From assembly GCF_007860175.1 (NCBI RefSeq), contig NZ_SJPX01000002.1, positions 930,001-994,000 on the forward strand: 64,000 nucleotides of DNA. The letters are read 5' to 3'. Both the position numbers and the translations under genes were made by a program. Source of the DNA: Rubripirellula reticaptiva. Its GTDB lineage: Bacteria; Planctomycetota; Planctomycetia; Pirellulales; Pirellulaceae. Below, piece by piece: positions 10,555 through 18,109 of the stretch. How positions within the stretch are numbered: the first letter of the stretch is position 1; every line of letters begins with the position of its first letter. The notes beneath the pieces are model-generated. The model saw only the letters and a program-made list of their open reading frames with translations. It was not told where the DNA came from and searched no databases.

Positions 10555-11591
10555 TTCGGTAGATCCCTGATGAATGTTTGATTGCTTGATGTATTTGCGA
10601 TGATCGTCAATCGCCCGCCCTGCCTCAAAAATGCGAGCGTCTGAGCAACGGGAGCCAAAATCAATTGAACAATAAACCTCGGCGAGTCTGGATAACGCAT
10701 GATTCGTTGCCCCAAATTTTCGGTTAGTCGAAAACGCTTCAAAACAATTCCTAGGCTACCAAATAAGTTAAGTACATTTCGCTGATGAATTATCTGGACA
10801 TCGGTGTATCCATTATCCAGCAACAGCTTCTTCATTCGCTTTGGATCAAAATAGTGCAAATGCCGAGGTGGTTCCCAAACGTACCAATACTTTCGAAACA
10901 CCTTTGATTCCCAACAGCCTGCGTTGGGAACACTAATCAGCAGTTGACCACCAGGGCGAAGAAGCTTGTTAAACACGCGCAGGGTTTTGACAGGATCGAT
11001 GATGTGCTCCAGCACCATCCAAGCACAAATGGCATCGAATGAATGTGGCGGAAAACCGATATCATCAAGCACACCGGTGTGTACTTCAAATCCACTATCG
11101 CGTGCCTTTTGTGACGCGACCACGCTTGGTTCAATCCCGACCACTTGCCAACCTGCGGCAGCAAGCTTTCCTAAATAGGCGCCGGTAGAGCAACCCAGCT
11201 CTAAAACTCGATGCCCAGAGCTCTCTGACAAACGTGGCATCGGTTGACCGCGGTCGTCCATCAACCAATAGTAAAATGGCTGCAACCCAGGAATACGCTT
11301 CAGCGGCAGATAACGAAAATACCACGGGGTTTTGTGATCGTTATCGCATTCATTTTCATGCGGGGCTGGAGTTTGATGCGGCCCGTACTCCGAAGGATAA
11401 CAGCGATGAAGCGTGGCAGCTGTCGGCCGCGGGTTTAAATACAAATGGCAACAACTATGGCAGCGGCAAACGACATAAACGCCCGGAATTTGAAAAAGGT
11501 AGTCAACCGTTTCGACGACTTTACGGTAGTCTCGGCTATTGCAAATCGGACAATCGACGAGCTCTAGCTCGGGAGGCTGCAGTAATGTCAT
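10551..11591 (-). CDS. SAM-dependent methyltransferase with N-terminal zinc-binding module
   Basis: This is a class I methyltransferase (346 residues). An N-terminal cysteine module, C14-x2-C17 and C44-x2-C47, resembles the zinc-binding domain of sugar C-methyltransferases and related cluster enzymes. The SAM-binding motif ELGCSTG is at residues 131-137, followed by GIEPS (motif II) and FDAICAWMVLEHI (motif IV). Enzymes of this architecture are common in O-antigen and exopolysaccharide clusters, where they methylate sugars or lipid-linked intermediates; that role here is an inference from the adjoining glycosyltransferase. It is coupled to that gene by a four-base overlap and diverges from the flippase gene. 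Confidence 0.9.
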   Translation of the reverse strand: MTLLQPPELELVDCPICNSRDYRKVVETVDYLFQIPGVYVVCRCHSCCHLYLNPRPTAATLHRCYPSEYGPHQTPAPHENECDNDHKTPWYFRYLPLKRIPGLQPFYYWLMDDRGQPMPRLSESSGHRVLELGCSTGAYLGKLAAAGWQVVGIEPSVVASQKARDSGFEVHTGVLDDIGFPPHSFDAICAWMVLEHIIDPVKTLRVFNKLLRPGGQLLISVPNAGCWESKVFRKYWYVWEPPRHLHYFDPKRMKKLLLDNGYTDVQIIHQRNVLNLFGSLGIVLKRFRLTENLGQRIMRYPDSPRFIVQLILAPVAQTLAFLRQGGRLTIIANTSSNQTFIRDLPK

Positions 11592-11907
11592 CGACTCGAT
11601 CGAAAGAACTGGCGAATCATATTGTCAAGCAACTTTGCTTGACCGTGTACTTTAGGTCGTCGCATACTGCCAACGAACAAACGGTAAGTCGCGACAGTGT
11701 CCCACACAATGGTTGAAAGTTGAAAGATGGTCTCCCGAGGGGCTGAATTTCCTTTTGGCAACTTTCGATCAAACCGCACGCTAGATCCTTGCGGATCGAT
11801 AACTAGCAGACCAGCAAGTGATTAGCGGTTGGGCAATGGTCGAGAGGAGACGGTCAGGTATGATCGTACTCGTTTGCCTCACTCTCTGTTTGTAGCGTTG
11901 TTGTTCG
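11592..11907. other. Divergent intergenic region (methyltransferase / flippase)
   Basis: These 316 bases separate the minus-strand methyltransferase from the plus-strand flippase, so both promoters should lie here. I find no tRNA, terminator or convincing sigma-70 boxes. The short reading frames crossing it lack ribosome-binding sites and resemble nothing I know. A small inverted element, GATCCTTGCGGATC, sits near 11785. Confidence 0.5.
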
Positions 11908-13296
11908 ATGCCCCGCATATTTTTGCCAAACACCAACATACTTAGAAAATTGTCGGAACGGCTTCACCTAGACCGTTCACTGGCTTTTGTTCTTTTGAAC
12001 AAAGTCTGGCAAGTGCTAGCGGGGCCGATCACGATCGCTCTGATCATTGTTAACTTCTCACTCCAGGACCAGGGTGTCTATTCGGCCATTATCGGCATCA
12101 TTGGAATTCAGTCCCTGTTCGAACTTGGACTGCTAAATGTCCTGATCGGGCAAGCCGGTCACGAATTGCCACATTTTTCCGGAGACGGAACGAGCGATTC
12201 AGACGTACAGAATGAGTCGATGAAAAGGATGGCTGAGCTGATCCGCTATTCTCGCCGCTGGTTCGCGATCGCAAGTATCTTGTTCGTGGCCTTGGCATTT
12301 GCCATCGGATGGATCACTTTCCAACGAGGGAACGCCGACGGTTGGCAATGGCCACTCGCGTTCGTGATTCCATTGTCAGCTATCACGGTCTTTCTGTCAC
12401 CTTCAATCGCCATTTTGGAGGGCGCGGGTTTTCGAGCAGAAGTGTACCGCAACAGGCTGTTTCAGATGATCACCGGCAGCCTCGTCGTGTGGCTGGGCCT
12501 GACGCTGGGGTTCAAGCTTTGGGTACTGGTTCTCTCGGCGACCGTCCAGGTCGGATGGATGGCATACCTAACGCATTGGCGGCACGCTTCGTTTTTCCAA
12601 CAATTCTTGGTCGTGAAGCAGCGACCATTCAATTTTTCGTGGCGATATGATGTCGCTCCGATTCAGTGGAGAAGCGCGATCGTCAGCATCGTGTTCTACA
12701 TCGCAACCGGTTTGTTCACCGTGATCGTAATCAATTTTCACTCGGCGACCGAAGCTGCGCCGTTGGGAATGACTCTAACGGTTACCTCCGCAATCCAGAT
12801 GCTGGCATTGGCCTGGATCCAAACAAAGTACCCCTTGGTGGCGGCTATGCATGGTGCCAGACGCCGCGAAGAAGCGGGAACGCTATGGCGACAGATTAGT
12901 GTTACATCAACCGCACTGTTAGTCACCGGACTGGGGACACTCACTGCGCTGATCGCTTTACTGCCGATCGCGGAAACTTGGACTTCGGTCGCTCTGGTGC
13001 CACGATTCTTGTCGGTCACTCAAGTTGTCATGCTTGGTGTTGGCTGCGTCTTGACCCACGCAATTGCCATCCAAGGGTTCTACGTTTTGTCACGCCGGTC
13101 CAGCCCGCTGATCGGTGCCAGCGTCCTTGGCTATGGAACAGTAGCAGTAGCCGTTTGGTTGGGAGGATACTATGGCGGGACGAACGGACTATTGGTCGGT
13201 TACGCAACCGCAATGCTGATCGTCGCGTTTCCCATTCACACCTTCGCGTATCTGAAATTTAGATCCGCCCAACCTGATCAGACTTCCCGAGCATAG
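11908..13296 (+). CDS. Polysaccharide flippase, Wzx/MOP-like membrane protein
   Basis: This is a 462-residue integral membrane protein with about twelve hydrophobic segments, consistent with the MOP superfamily (Wzx/RfbX-type lipid-linked oligosaccharide flippases). After a short basic N-terminus, the segment from FVLLNKVWQVLAGPITIALI into the first helices, and the FELGLLNVLIG stretch, resemble the start of Wzx-like proteins. It would move undecaprenyl-linked glycan across the cytoplasmic membrane, which fits the epimerase, glycosyltransferase and methyltransferase next to it. The C-terminal coding end overlaps the end of the convergent repeat-protein gene by 19 bases. Substrate cannot be predicted. 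A MATE-like transporter is the alternative but fits the context less well. Confidence 0.8.
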   Translation: MPRIFLPNTNILRKLSERLHLDRSLAFVLLNKVWQVLAGPITIALIIVNFSLQDQGVYSAIIGIIGIQSLFELGLLNVLIGQAGHELPHFSGDGTSDSDVQNESMKRMAELIRYSRRWFAIASILFVALAFAIGWITFQRGNADGWQWPLAFVIPLSAITVFLSPSIAILEGAGFRAEVYRNRLFQMITGSLVVWLGLTLGFKLWVLVLSATVQVGWMAYLTHWRHASFFQQFLVVKQRPFNFSWRYDVAPIQWRSAIVSIVFYIATGLFTVIVINFHSATEAAPLGMTLTVTSAIQMLALAWIQTKYPLVAAMHGARRREEAGTLWRQISVTSTALLVTGLGTLTALIALLPIAETWTSVALVPRFLSVTQVVMLGVGCVLTHAIAIQGFYVLSRRSSPLIGASVLGYGTVAVAVWLGGYYGGTNGLLVGYATAMLIVAFPIHTFAYLKFRSAQPDQTSRA

Positions 13297-14918
13297 ATAG
13301 GATTCCAACGGATTCGCCATCCGGCTTCCGTCGCGGTGGTTTCACTGTCATTGGTCTCGGGTGCGTTCAGCACCGGTGGAAGCAGTTCTTCGGCGTCGGA
13401 TGGATCATCTTGATAGGGATCTTCCATCGGCACACGTTCGACCGATTGCAAACGCGACTTGGGTTGATCGCTGAATGACTTCGGTGACTCCAAAACCGAG
13501 TTGCCTGAATCATCGGGCTGCACGACAACGGGCGACGGATCGATGATGACACGACTGGTACTGTACGGCACTGAATTGACGGATGGCGAGAACGATGAGT
13601 AACCGCTGACAATCGCAGGACTAAACGGATCGTAGTACGAGATCGGCATTTTTTGCACCACTTGACGCGGCACCATGACGGTTTCGTTATACGGAACATA
13701 AACCTGTTTTTGGACGGGCTTGCGAACTGTTTGCACGACCGCTTCTTGTTCGTAGTACTGAACTTGAACAGGCTCTTTGCGAGTTTCGTAAACCATCCGC
13801 GTCGATTGGACGGGAACTTTACGCACTTGTTCTTCGGTCACCCATTTTTGTTCTTGGACAGGAACCTTGCGTGTCAAAGTTTCCGTGACTGGACGTTGAA
13901 CGACGAATGGAACCTTTCGAACTTCGGTCGTTGCCACCATGCGAGTCGTTTGCACGGGGACGTTCTGCGTCACTACGTTTGTTTCCATACGAGTCGTTTG
14001 GACAGGAACGCGTTGGCTAACGACTTCTTGTTGCATGCGTTGAACTTGCACCGGTACTTGGACCGTTTGAGTCTCGGGCACGTACGAAGTGTTCGCAACT
14101 TGTTGGGTGATGTAGTTTGGCCGATAAGAATATTGAGTCTGCACCGACGGTGGTGTGACCTGGGGCACGACTGCGTAGGCACCACGGACGCGAGCGAAGA
14201 TGCCCAGCGGACCGGGTGTTGCGTACGCATTGGGAACGTACGCCAAACCGTTTTGAACGGTACCCGGTGTCACGACTTGTTGGGCAACGTAGCCACCGGC
14301 GTCATAGGTCTGGTTTTGCATCGTCGTGACCGGTCGCATCGACGTGTACTGTTGCGACTGGTACTGGGTTTCAACAACCGGGCGTTGCACCGTGTACTGT
14401 TGATCGACGTACGACGTTTCCGTCACGGGACGCTGGACCGAATACTGTTGTTGATAGTACTGAGTCTCGACAACCGGACGGTACGTGGTGTATTGCTCTT
14501 CACGTTCCGATGTTTCGTTGACGTAACGAGTCTGTTGGATGGTCTCGTCACGGTAGGACGTTTCGACCACCGGCTTCCAAACCGTGAAACGCTCTTCGCG
14601 GAAACTGGTTTCAACAACCGGCTTGGCGACTTTGTATTCGCGTTCTTCGGTGCGAGTCTTCAGCACCGGCCGGTAACTGGTCACTTGCTCGTCAACGTAT
14701 TCAGTTTCATACGACAAACGAAAACGTTGGACAGTCTGTGGTTCCATCACAGTTTCGCATTGCAGCCGATACGAAGGCTCGAAACAACAAGCATCTTGGC
14801 CGTTCACATTTCCGGCGGCAGTCAGCACAAATGCCAGCGAAGGCACGGCGACCATGCCAAGTCGGCCGGTTGCAAAACGAGTGATGGCGGCAAAGTCGAA
14901 GGGGTAGCGACGAATCAT
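13278..14918 (-). CDS. Exported repeat protein, YTV-type cell-wall candidate
   Basis: This is a 546-residue protein with a likely signal peptide (hydrophobic to about residue 38) and an N-terminal cysteine set (C44, C45, C54). Residues of roughly 60-215 hold a run of motifs of the form RPVVETQYxxQQYTVQ alternating with E/Q-rich linkers. Residues of roughly 275-425 hold a second run built on VPVQTTRMxxxVVTQ. The C-terminal 120 residues are acidic and Ser/Pro-rich and look disordered. Repeats containing YTV with cysteine pairs recall the YTV-domain proteins described from Rhodopirellula cell walls, so a structural surface role is plausible but inferred. No catalytic motif is visible. The long antisense frame opposite it is a by-product of the repeats. 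The coding end overlaps the flippase gene end by 19 bases. Confidence 0.8.
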   Translation of the reverse strand: MIRRYPFDFAAITRFATGRLGMVAVPSLAFVLTAAGNVNGQDACCFEPSYRLQCETVMEPQTVQRFRLSYETEYVDEQVTSYRPVLKTRTEEREYKVAKPVVETSFREERFTVWKPVVETSYRDETIQQTRYVNETSEREEQYTTYRPVVETQYYQQQYSVQRPVTETSYVDQQYTVQRPVVETQYQSQQYTSMRPVTTMQNQTYDAGGYVAQQVVTPGTVQNGLAYVPNAYATPGPLGIFARVRGAYAVVPQVTPPSVQTQYSYRPNYITQQVANTSYVPETQTVQVPVQVQRMQQEVVSQRVPVQTTRMETNVVTQNVPVQTTRMVATTEVRKVPFVVQRPVTETLTRKVPVQEQKWVTEEQVRKVPVQSTRMVYETRKEPVQVQYYEQEAVVQTVRKPVQKQVYVPYNETVMVPRQVVQKMPISYYDPFSPAIVSGYSSFSPSVNSVPYSTSRVIIDPSPVVVQPDDSGNSVLESPKSFSDQPKSRLQSVERVPMEDPYQDDPSDAEELLPPVLNAPETNDSETTATEAGWRIRWNPIYAREV

Positions 14919-15205
14919 AATTGACTTGCGAATCGGTGTACAAAGGTTTCCAAAGATGGATCGCGTGGACCCGATTTGCGCGCGTTGGCTGCATTCGAAT
15001 CCACTCTTTCAAGAGTACGCAAGGCTTGAGCAAAATGTAGAGGAAACCCGCGAAAAACGTCGTTTTTGCTGTTTTGGGGCCCGTCAAAATTAGCCAATCC
15101 CCCCTGCCTGTTTATTTATCGATACGGATGTTGCATTTTCGCAACGCTGGACATCTTGCGTGACCGACAAAGTCAACGACGCCCGCCAGCCCCCCCATCG
15201 CGATT
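14919..15205. other. Intergenic region upstream of the repeat-protein gene
   Basis: These 287 bases lie between the repeat-protein start and the SecA-like stop, both on the minus strand. The region should hold the repeat-protein promoter. I see no clear hairpin with a T-run after the SecA-like stop, no tRNA and no small gene with a ribosome-binding site. Confidence 0.4.
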
Positions 15206-16954
15206 TCACGACGACGGCAGCGGATCAAGATGAGGGTCGAGGCCAAGACCTCGCAAAGTGACAGCCAAATTGGCTTCTGCGACTGCCAACCGCCGTCGAT
15301 CGGATCGGTGCATTCGCGTCACAACCGCCTGCGCTCGAGCCAAGCGTCGTCTCAGCCACGACAGATCCGGCGCTGCGCGTTTCCCGGCGTCGGCAGCTTG
15401 CCGCTGGATTTCGTCCGCTTTGGCGCGGCCAAACGCCTGCCACAGAATCGCGTCTTCGGCGCCGCCAAAAATTCGCGAACTGCCGGGATCGCCTTGCCGC
15501 GCACCGCGTCCGATCAGTTGTCGGTCAATTCGGGTGGATGCGTGTGGCTCGCTGACGATGACGTGCAATCCCCCCGCCGAACGGACTTCGTCCGACAGAG
15601 CAATATCGGTTCCCCGACCGGCTAGGTTGGTTGCGATCGTGACCCGTCCGGCCTGGCCAGCCTCGGCCACGATCATGGCTTCTGATTCAAGATTCCGAGC
15701 CGTCAACAATTGATGAGTTATACCGGCGGCATCGAAATGTTCGCTCAAGGTTACTGATTGCTCAATGGTCCGCGTGCCAATCAGCACCGCGCGGCCAGCA
15801 CCCACAACTTCAACCGTCTCTCGGGCGATCGCGCTGCGTTTTTCATCGGAACTTGCAAAGCAACACACGGGCCAAACATCACGCCGTGATAATCGCTCCG
15901 GTGCAACCCGATGTACGGCAAGGTCATACACATTTCGCAACTCTTGTCGATCTTCCCAAGCTGTCGCCGTCAAACCACAAAGGTGTCTGAACTTTGCAAC
16001 AAAATCTTGAACGGCGATGCGAGCGACGGGGTCGCTTGGCGGCGTAAGCGTCAGTCCCTCGCGTGCTTCGATCGCTTGTTGCAATCCAGCGTTAAAAGTT
16101 CGGTTGGTTGATTTGCGTCCCGTGTATTCGTCGACCAATTTGATTCTGCGATCGTCAACCACGTAGTGCACATCAGGCAAGATCGACCCAGCCACCAGAA
16201 TGGCAATCTCGACCGTATGCAAGATCTCGGTTGTCGTGAGCGTTCGCATCGACGCAGGCATCGGGCGACACAATGCGGACTTCCGCCCCGCAGCGGTCAA
16301 CGCGGCCAGCCCAGCCTGATGATCAAAGACGAAATCCGAGTCCGGAACCAATTCATTGGCAACACAGGCGGACCACCGAATACTGGCTTCGACCGATCGG
16401 TCGACCGAGGTGTGAGGCTCGGAGATGACCATCGGCGTACGAGCCTCGTCAATCAGCAAACTGTCGGCTTCGTCCAAGATCAAGACGTCTCCGTCAAACG
16501 ACGTTTCACGCACGTTTGACGTTAAATGACGTTGCTGGAGTTCCGAACGCAGGAAATCGAATCCGAAGGAACGAATCGTTCCGTAGGTCACGTCGGCCGA
16601 ATACGCGGCCGCCCGTTCGGTGGACGACAAGTTGCCCACGACCGCCGAAACACTGATGCCAAGTTCTTGATAAACCGGTCGCATCCAATCGGCATCGCGC
16701 GCCGCCAAATAATCGTTGGCCGTTGCTATCCAGACGCGGCGACCGCGGCGAACAAACGCGACCGCAGGCAGCACAGTCGCCAGCGTTTTCCCCTCGCCGG
16801 TTGGCATCTCGACAATTGATCGAGACATCATGTGGTGCCCGGCGGAAATCTGCGACAGCCGAATCGTCACGTCAAGATGTGACTCCGCGGCACGCGATAC
16901 TTCCTCGATGATTGACTCGGGAACTCTTGGCGATTCAGATCCGTGACCGATCAC
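15206..16954 (-). CDS. Short SecA-like ATPase lacking C-terminal SecA domains
   Basis: This protein (582 residues from GTG 16954) has the SecA DEAD motor. Walker A MPTGEGKT is at 50-57 and DEADSLLIDEARTP starts at 161. The preprotein cross-linking region ends in GRKSTNRTFNAGLQQAIEAR, followed by CGLTATA, ATNLAGRGTDIA and GARQGDPGSSRIF of the second nucleotide-binding fold. Canonical SecA has about 850-900 residues; here only about 80 follow the motor, so the helical wing, two-helix finger and zinc tail appear missing. It may be an accessory SecA-like motor or a SecA-derived enzyme with another job. The frame opens at GTG 17014, overlapping the upstream gene; GTG 16954 begins four bases after that gene's stop and is preferred. 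Neither has a strong ribosome-binding site, so coupling is likely. Confidence 0.87.
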   Translation of the reverse strand: MIGHGSESPRVPESIIEEVSRAAESHLDVTIRLSQISAGHHMMSRSIVEMPTGEGKTLATVLPAVAFVRRGRRVWIATANDYLAARDADWMRPVYQELGISVSAVVGNLSSTERAAAYSADVTYGTIRSFGFDFLRSELQQRHLTSNVRETSFDGDVLILDEADSLLIDEARTPMVISEPHTSVDRSVEASIRWSACVANELVPDSDFVFDHQAGLAALTAAGRKSALCRPMPASMRTLTTTEILHTVEIAILVAGSILPDVHYVVDDRRIKLVDEYTGRKSTNRTFNAGLQQAIEAREGLTLTPPSDPVARIAVQDFVAKFRHLCGLTATAWEDRQELRNVYDLAVHRVAPERLSRRDVWPVCCFASSDEKRSAIARETVEVVGAGRAVLIGTRTIEQSVTLSEHFDAAGITHQLLTARNLESEAMIVAEAGQAGRVTIATNLAGRGTDIALSDEVRSAGGLHVIVSEPHASTRIDRQLIGRGARQGDPGSSRIFGGAEDAILWQAFGRAKADEIQRQAADAGKRAAPDLSWLRRRLARAQAVVTRMHRSDRRRLAVAEANLAVTLRGLGLDPHLDPLPSS

Positions 16955-16958
16955 GGGA

Positions 16959-17813
16959 CTACAGCAACAGCAACGAGAATCCACCGATCGCCGCCATCTC
17001 GGCAAGCGCAGCACGACTGTCTAGTGGAAACGGGTTCCAATCGATCGAATAGGACTGGCATGTCTGGCAATCGCCTCCGCGTGCGACCGGACAATCCGGG
17101 CGCTGCTTGGTCATGTGATAGGGAAGCATCATTGTATTTGACAGAAACCGGAATCCAGAAATTGCATTTTGAAAAACTCCATAACTCTGGCCACACCGTT
17201 CTAGATTCGCTTGCTCGAAGTACAGCGGTCGATGCTGGAAACACTCGGTGTAGCGGTTCGGGCGAGGCACCCCCAATCCGGTCCCCGTGACATAGACCCC
17301 AGCTTGTTCAGCCCGATCAAAGGAGGCAGCAGCCAAGTCTTCGGGAACTCTCGCTGATCGATCGTTACTCGATAGTCGGATTGAACTCAACGGCTTTCTT
17401 AGCCGCGAAAGCGGATCTGTCTTTGAACGACTCGGTAAATCGTCTGTGTCTTCAGAATCTTCGCCGGCCGATTCCTTACCCGATTCGTCAAGACCGGAAC
17501 CGCCGTCGTTTTCGGTGTATTTGCTTTTCAACAGATCGGCCGTCGAAATCGCATTAACGTCGTCATCGCTTCGTGACTCGCGACGCTCCTTGTCGTTTTT
17601 ACCGTCTGTCTCGGGGCCTCGCTCTAGCATTTCACGTAGTGATAGTTCGCCGTCGTCCATCGGCGATCGAAGATCCATCGAATCATCCAAGATCGGCGAC
17701 TGCCCGTCCGCCACCCCGCTTCCCAGTCCGGCGCCCAGCCAGACGAGTCCGCAAATCGAGGCCAACAGGAGGCGGCATTCCGGCTTGAAATCGATTGGGA
17801 ACAGACGCGTCAC
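16959..17813 (-). CDS. Exported protein with planctomycete PLYFE/LERCG C-terminal motif
   Basis: Protein of 284 residues from GTG 17813, with a signal-peptide-like hydrophobic stretch (CRLLLASICGLVWLGAGLG), an acidic, Ser/Asp-rich middle, and a conserved-looking C-terminal block: GVPRPNRYTECFQHRP, then LYFEQANLERCG, and MMLPYHM followed by CPVARGGDCQTC. Similar PLYFE-x-LER-x-G / LPYHM blocks occur in many planctomycete proteins of unknown function, from memory of that group. Start choice is open: the frame extends to TTG 17921, but GTG 17813 has AAAAGG eight bases upstream and leads directly to the signal peptide. It is immediately upstream of the SecA-like gene, which it probably drives by translational coupling. 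Confidence 0.75.
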   Translation of the reverse strand: MTRLFPIDFKPECRLLLASICGLVWLGAGLGSGVADGQSPILDDSMDLRSPMDDGELSLREMLERGPETDGKNDKERRESRSDDDVNAISTADLLKSKYTENDGGSGLDESGKESAGEDSEDTDDLPSRSKTDPLSRLRKPLSSIRLSSNDRSARVPEDLAAASFDRAEQAGVYVTGTGLGVPRPNRYTECFQHRPLYFEQANLERCGQSYGVFQNAISGFRFLSNTMMLPYHMTKQRPDCPVARGGDCQTCQSYSIDWNPFPLDSRAALAEMAAIGGFSLLLL

Positions 17814-17929
17814 GGCGATCGCCTTTTCGAATAAAGATTGTCGAGGAAGGGTCGACGAATGCTTGACTCGAAATTGCAGCCAAGATTCACAGCTCGATGG
17901 CAGACGGCGAATGACCGACAATGAACCAT
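17810..17929 (-). CDS. Possible 39-codon leader ORF
   Basis: ATG 17929 is preceded by AAGGAGGAGAG, one of the best Shine-Dalgarno matches in the window. The frame runs 39 codons and ends in a TGA that overlaps the preferred GTG start of the PLYFE-motif gene in a GTGA configuration. The peptide has three Cys and a basic tail but resembles nothing I know. It could be a coupling leader. Alternatively the ribosome-binding site serves the in-frame TTG at 17921 of the larger gene. Confidence 0.35.
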   Translation of the reverse strand: MVHCRSFAVCHRAVNLGCNFESSIRRPFLDNLYSKRRSP

Positions 17930-18109
17930 CTCTCCTCCTTCATTTCGACTCCATACGTCTAGGCTGGCCAACAGAATCCGGATTCTCGGCACCACCGACT
18001 CAACCGGTACGCTTTGCCTCATTTGCCAAGTCAAAACGGGGGGCTTCCGTGACGTCAAATTGAAATTCCAAAGGCGAAATCGGAGGAAAATTCGGGGCAT
18101 TCGACTAGG

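Noticed and set aside
11234-11716. 160-codon plus-strand frame across the methyltransferase start
   Set aside because: Mostly antisense to the methyltransferase and no ribosome-binding site.
8463-13296. Glycan cluster as a horizontally acquired island
   Set aside because: The N-terminal part of the epimerase looks AT-richer, but there are no integrase, tRNA or repeats at the edges, so the evidence is too weak.
13653-14924. 423-codon plus-strand frame opposite the repeat protein
   Set aside because: It mirrors the repeated codons of the minus-strand gene, has a His/Arg/Leu-skewed composition and no ribosome-binding site.
14990-15010. TTCGAATCC resembling a tRNA T-loop
   Set aside because: No acceptor, D or anticodon stem can be drawn around it.
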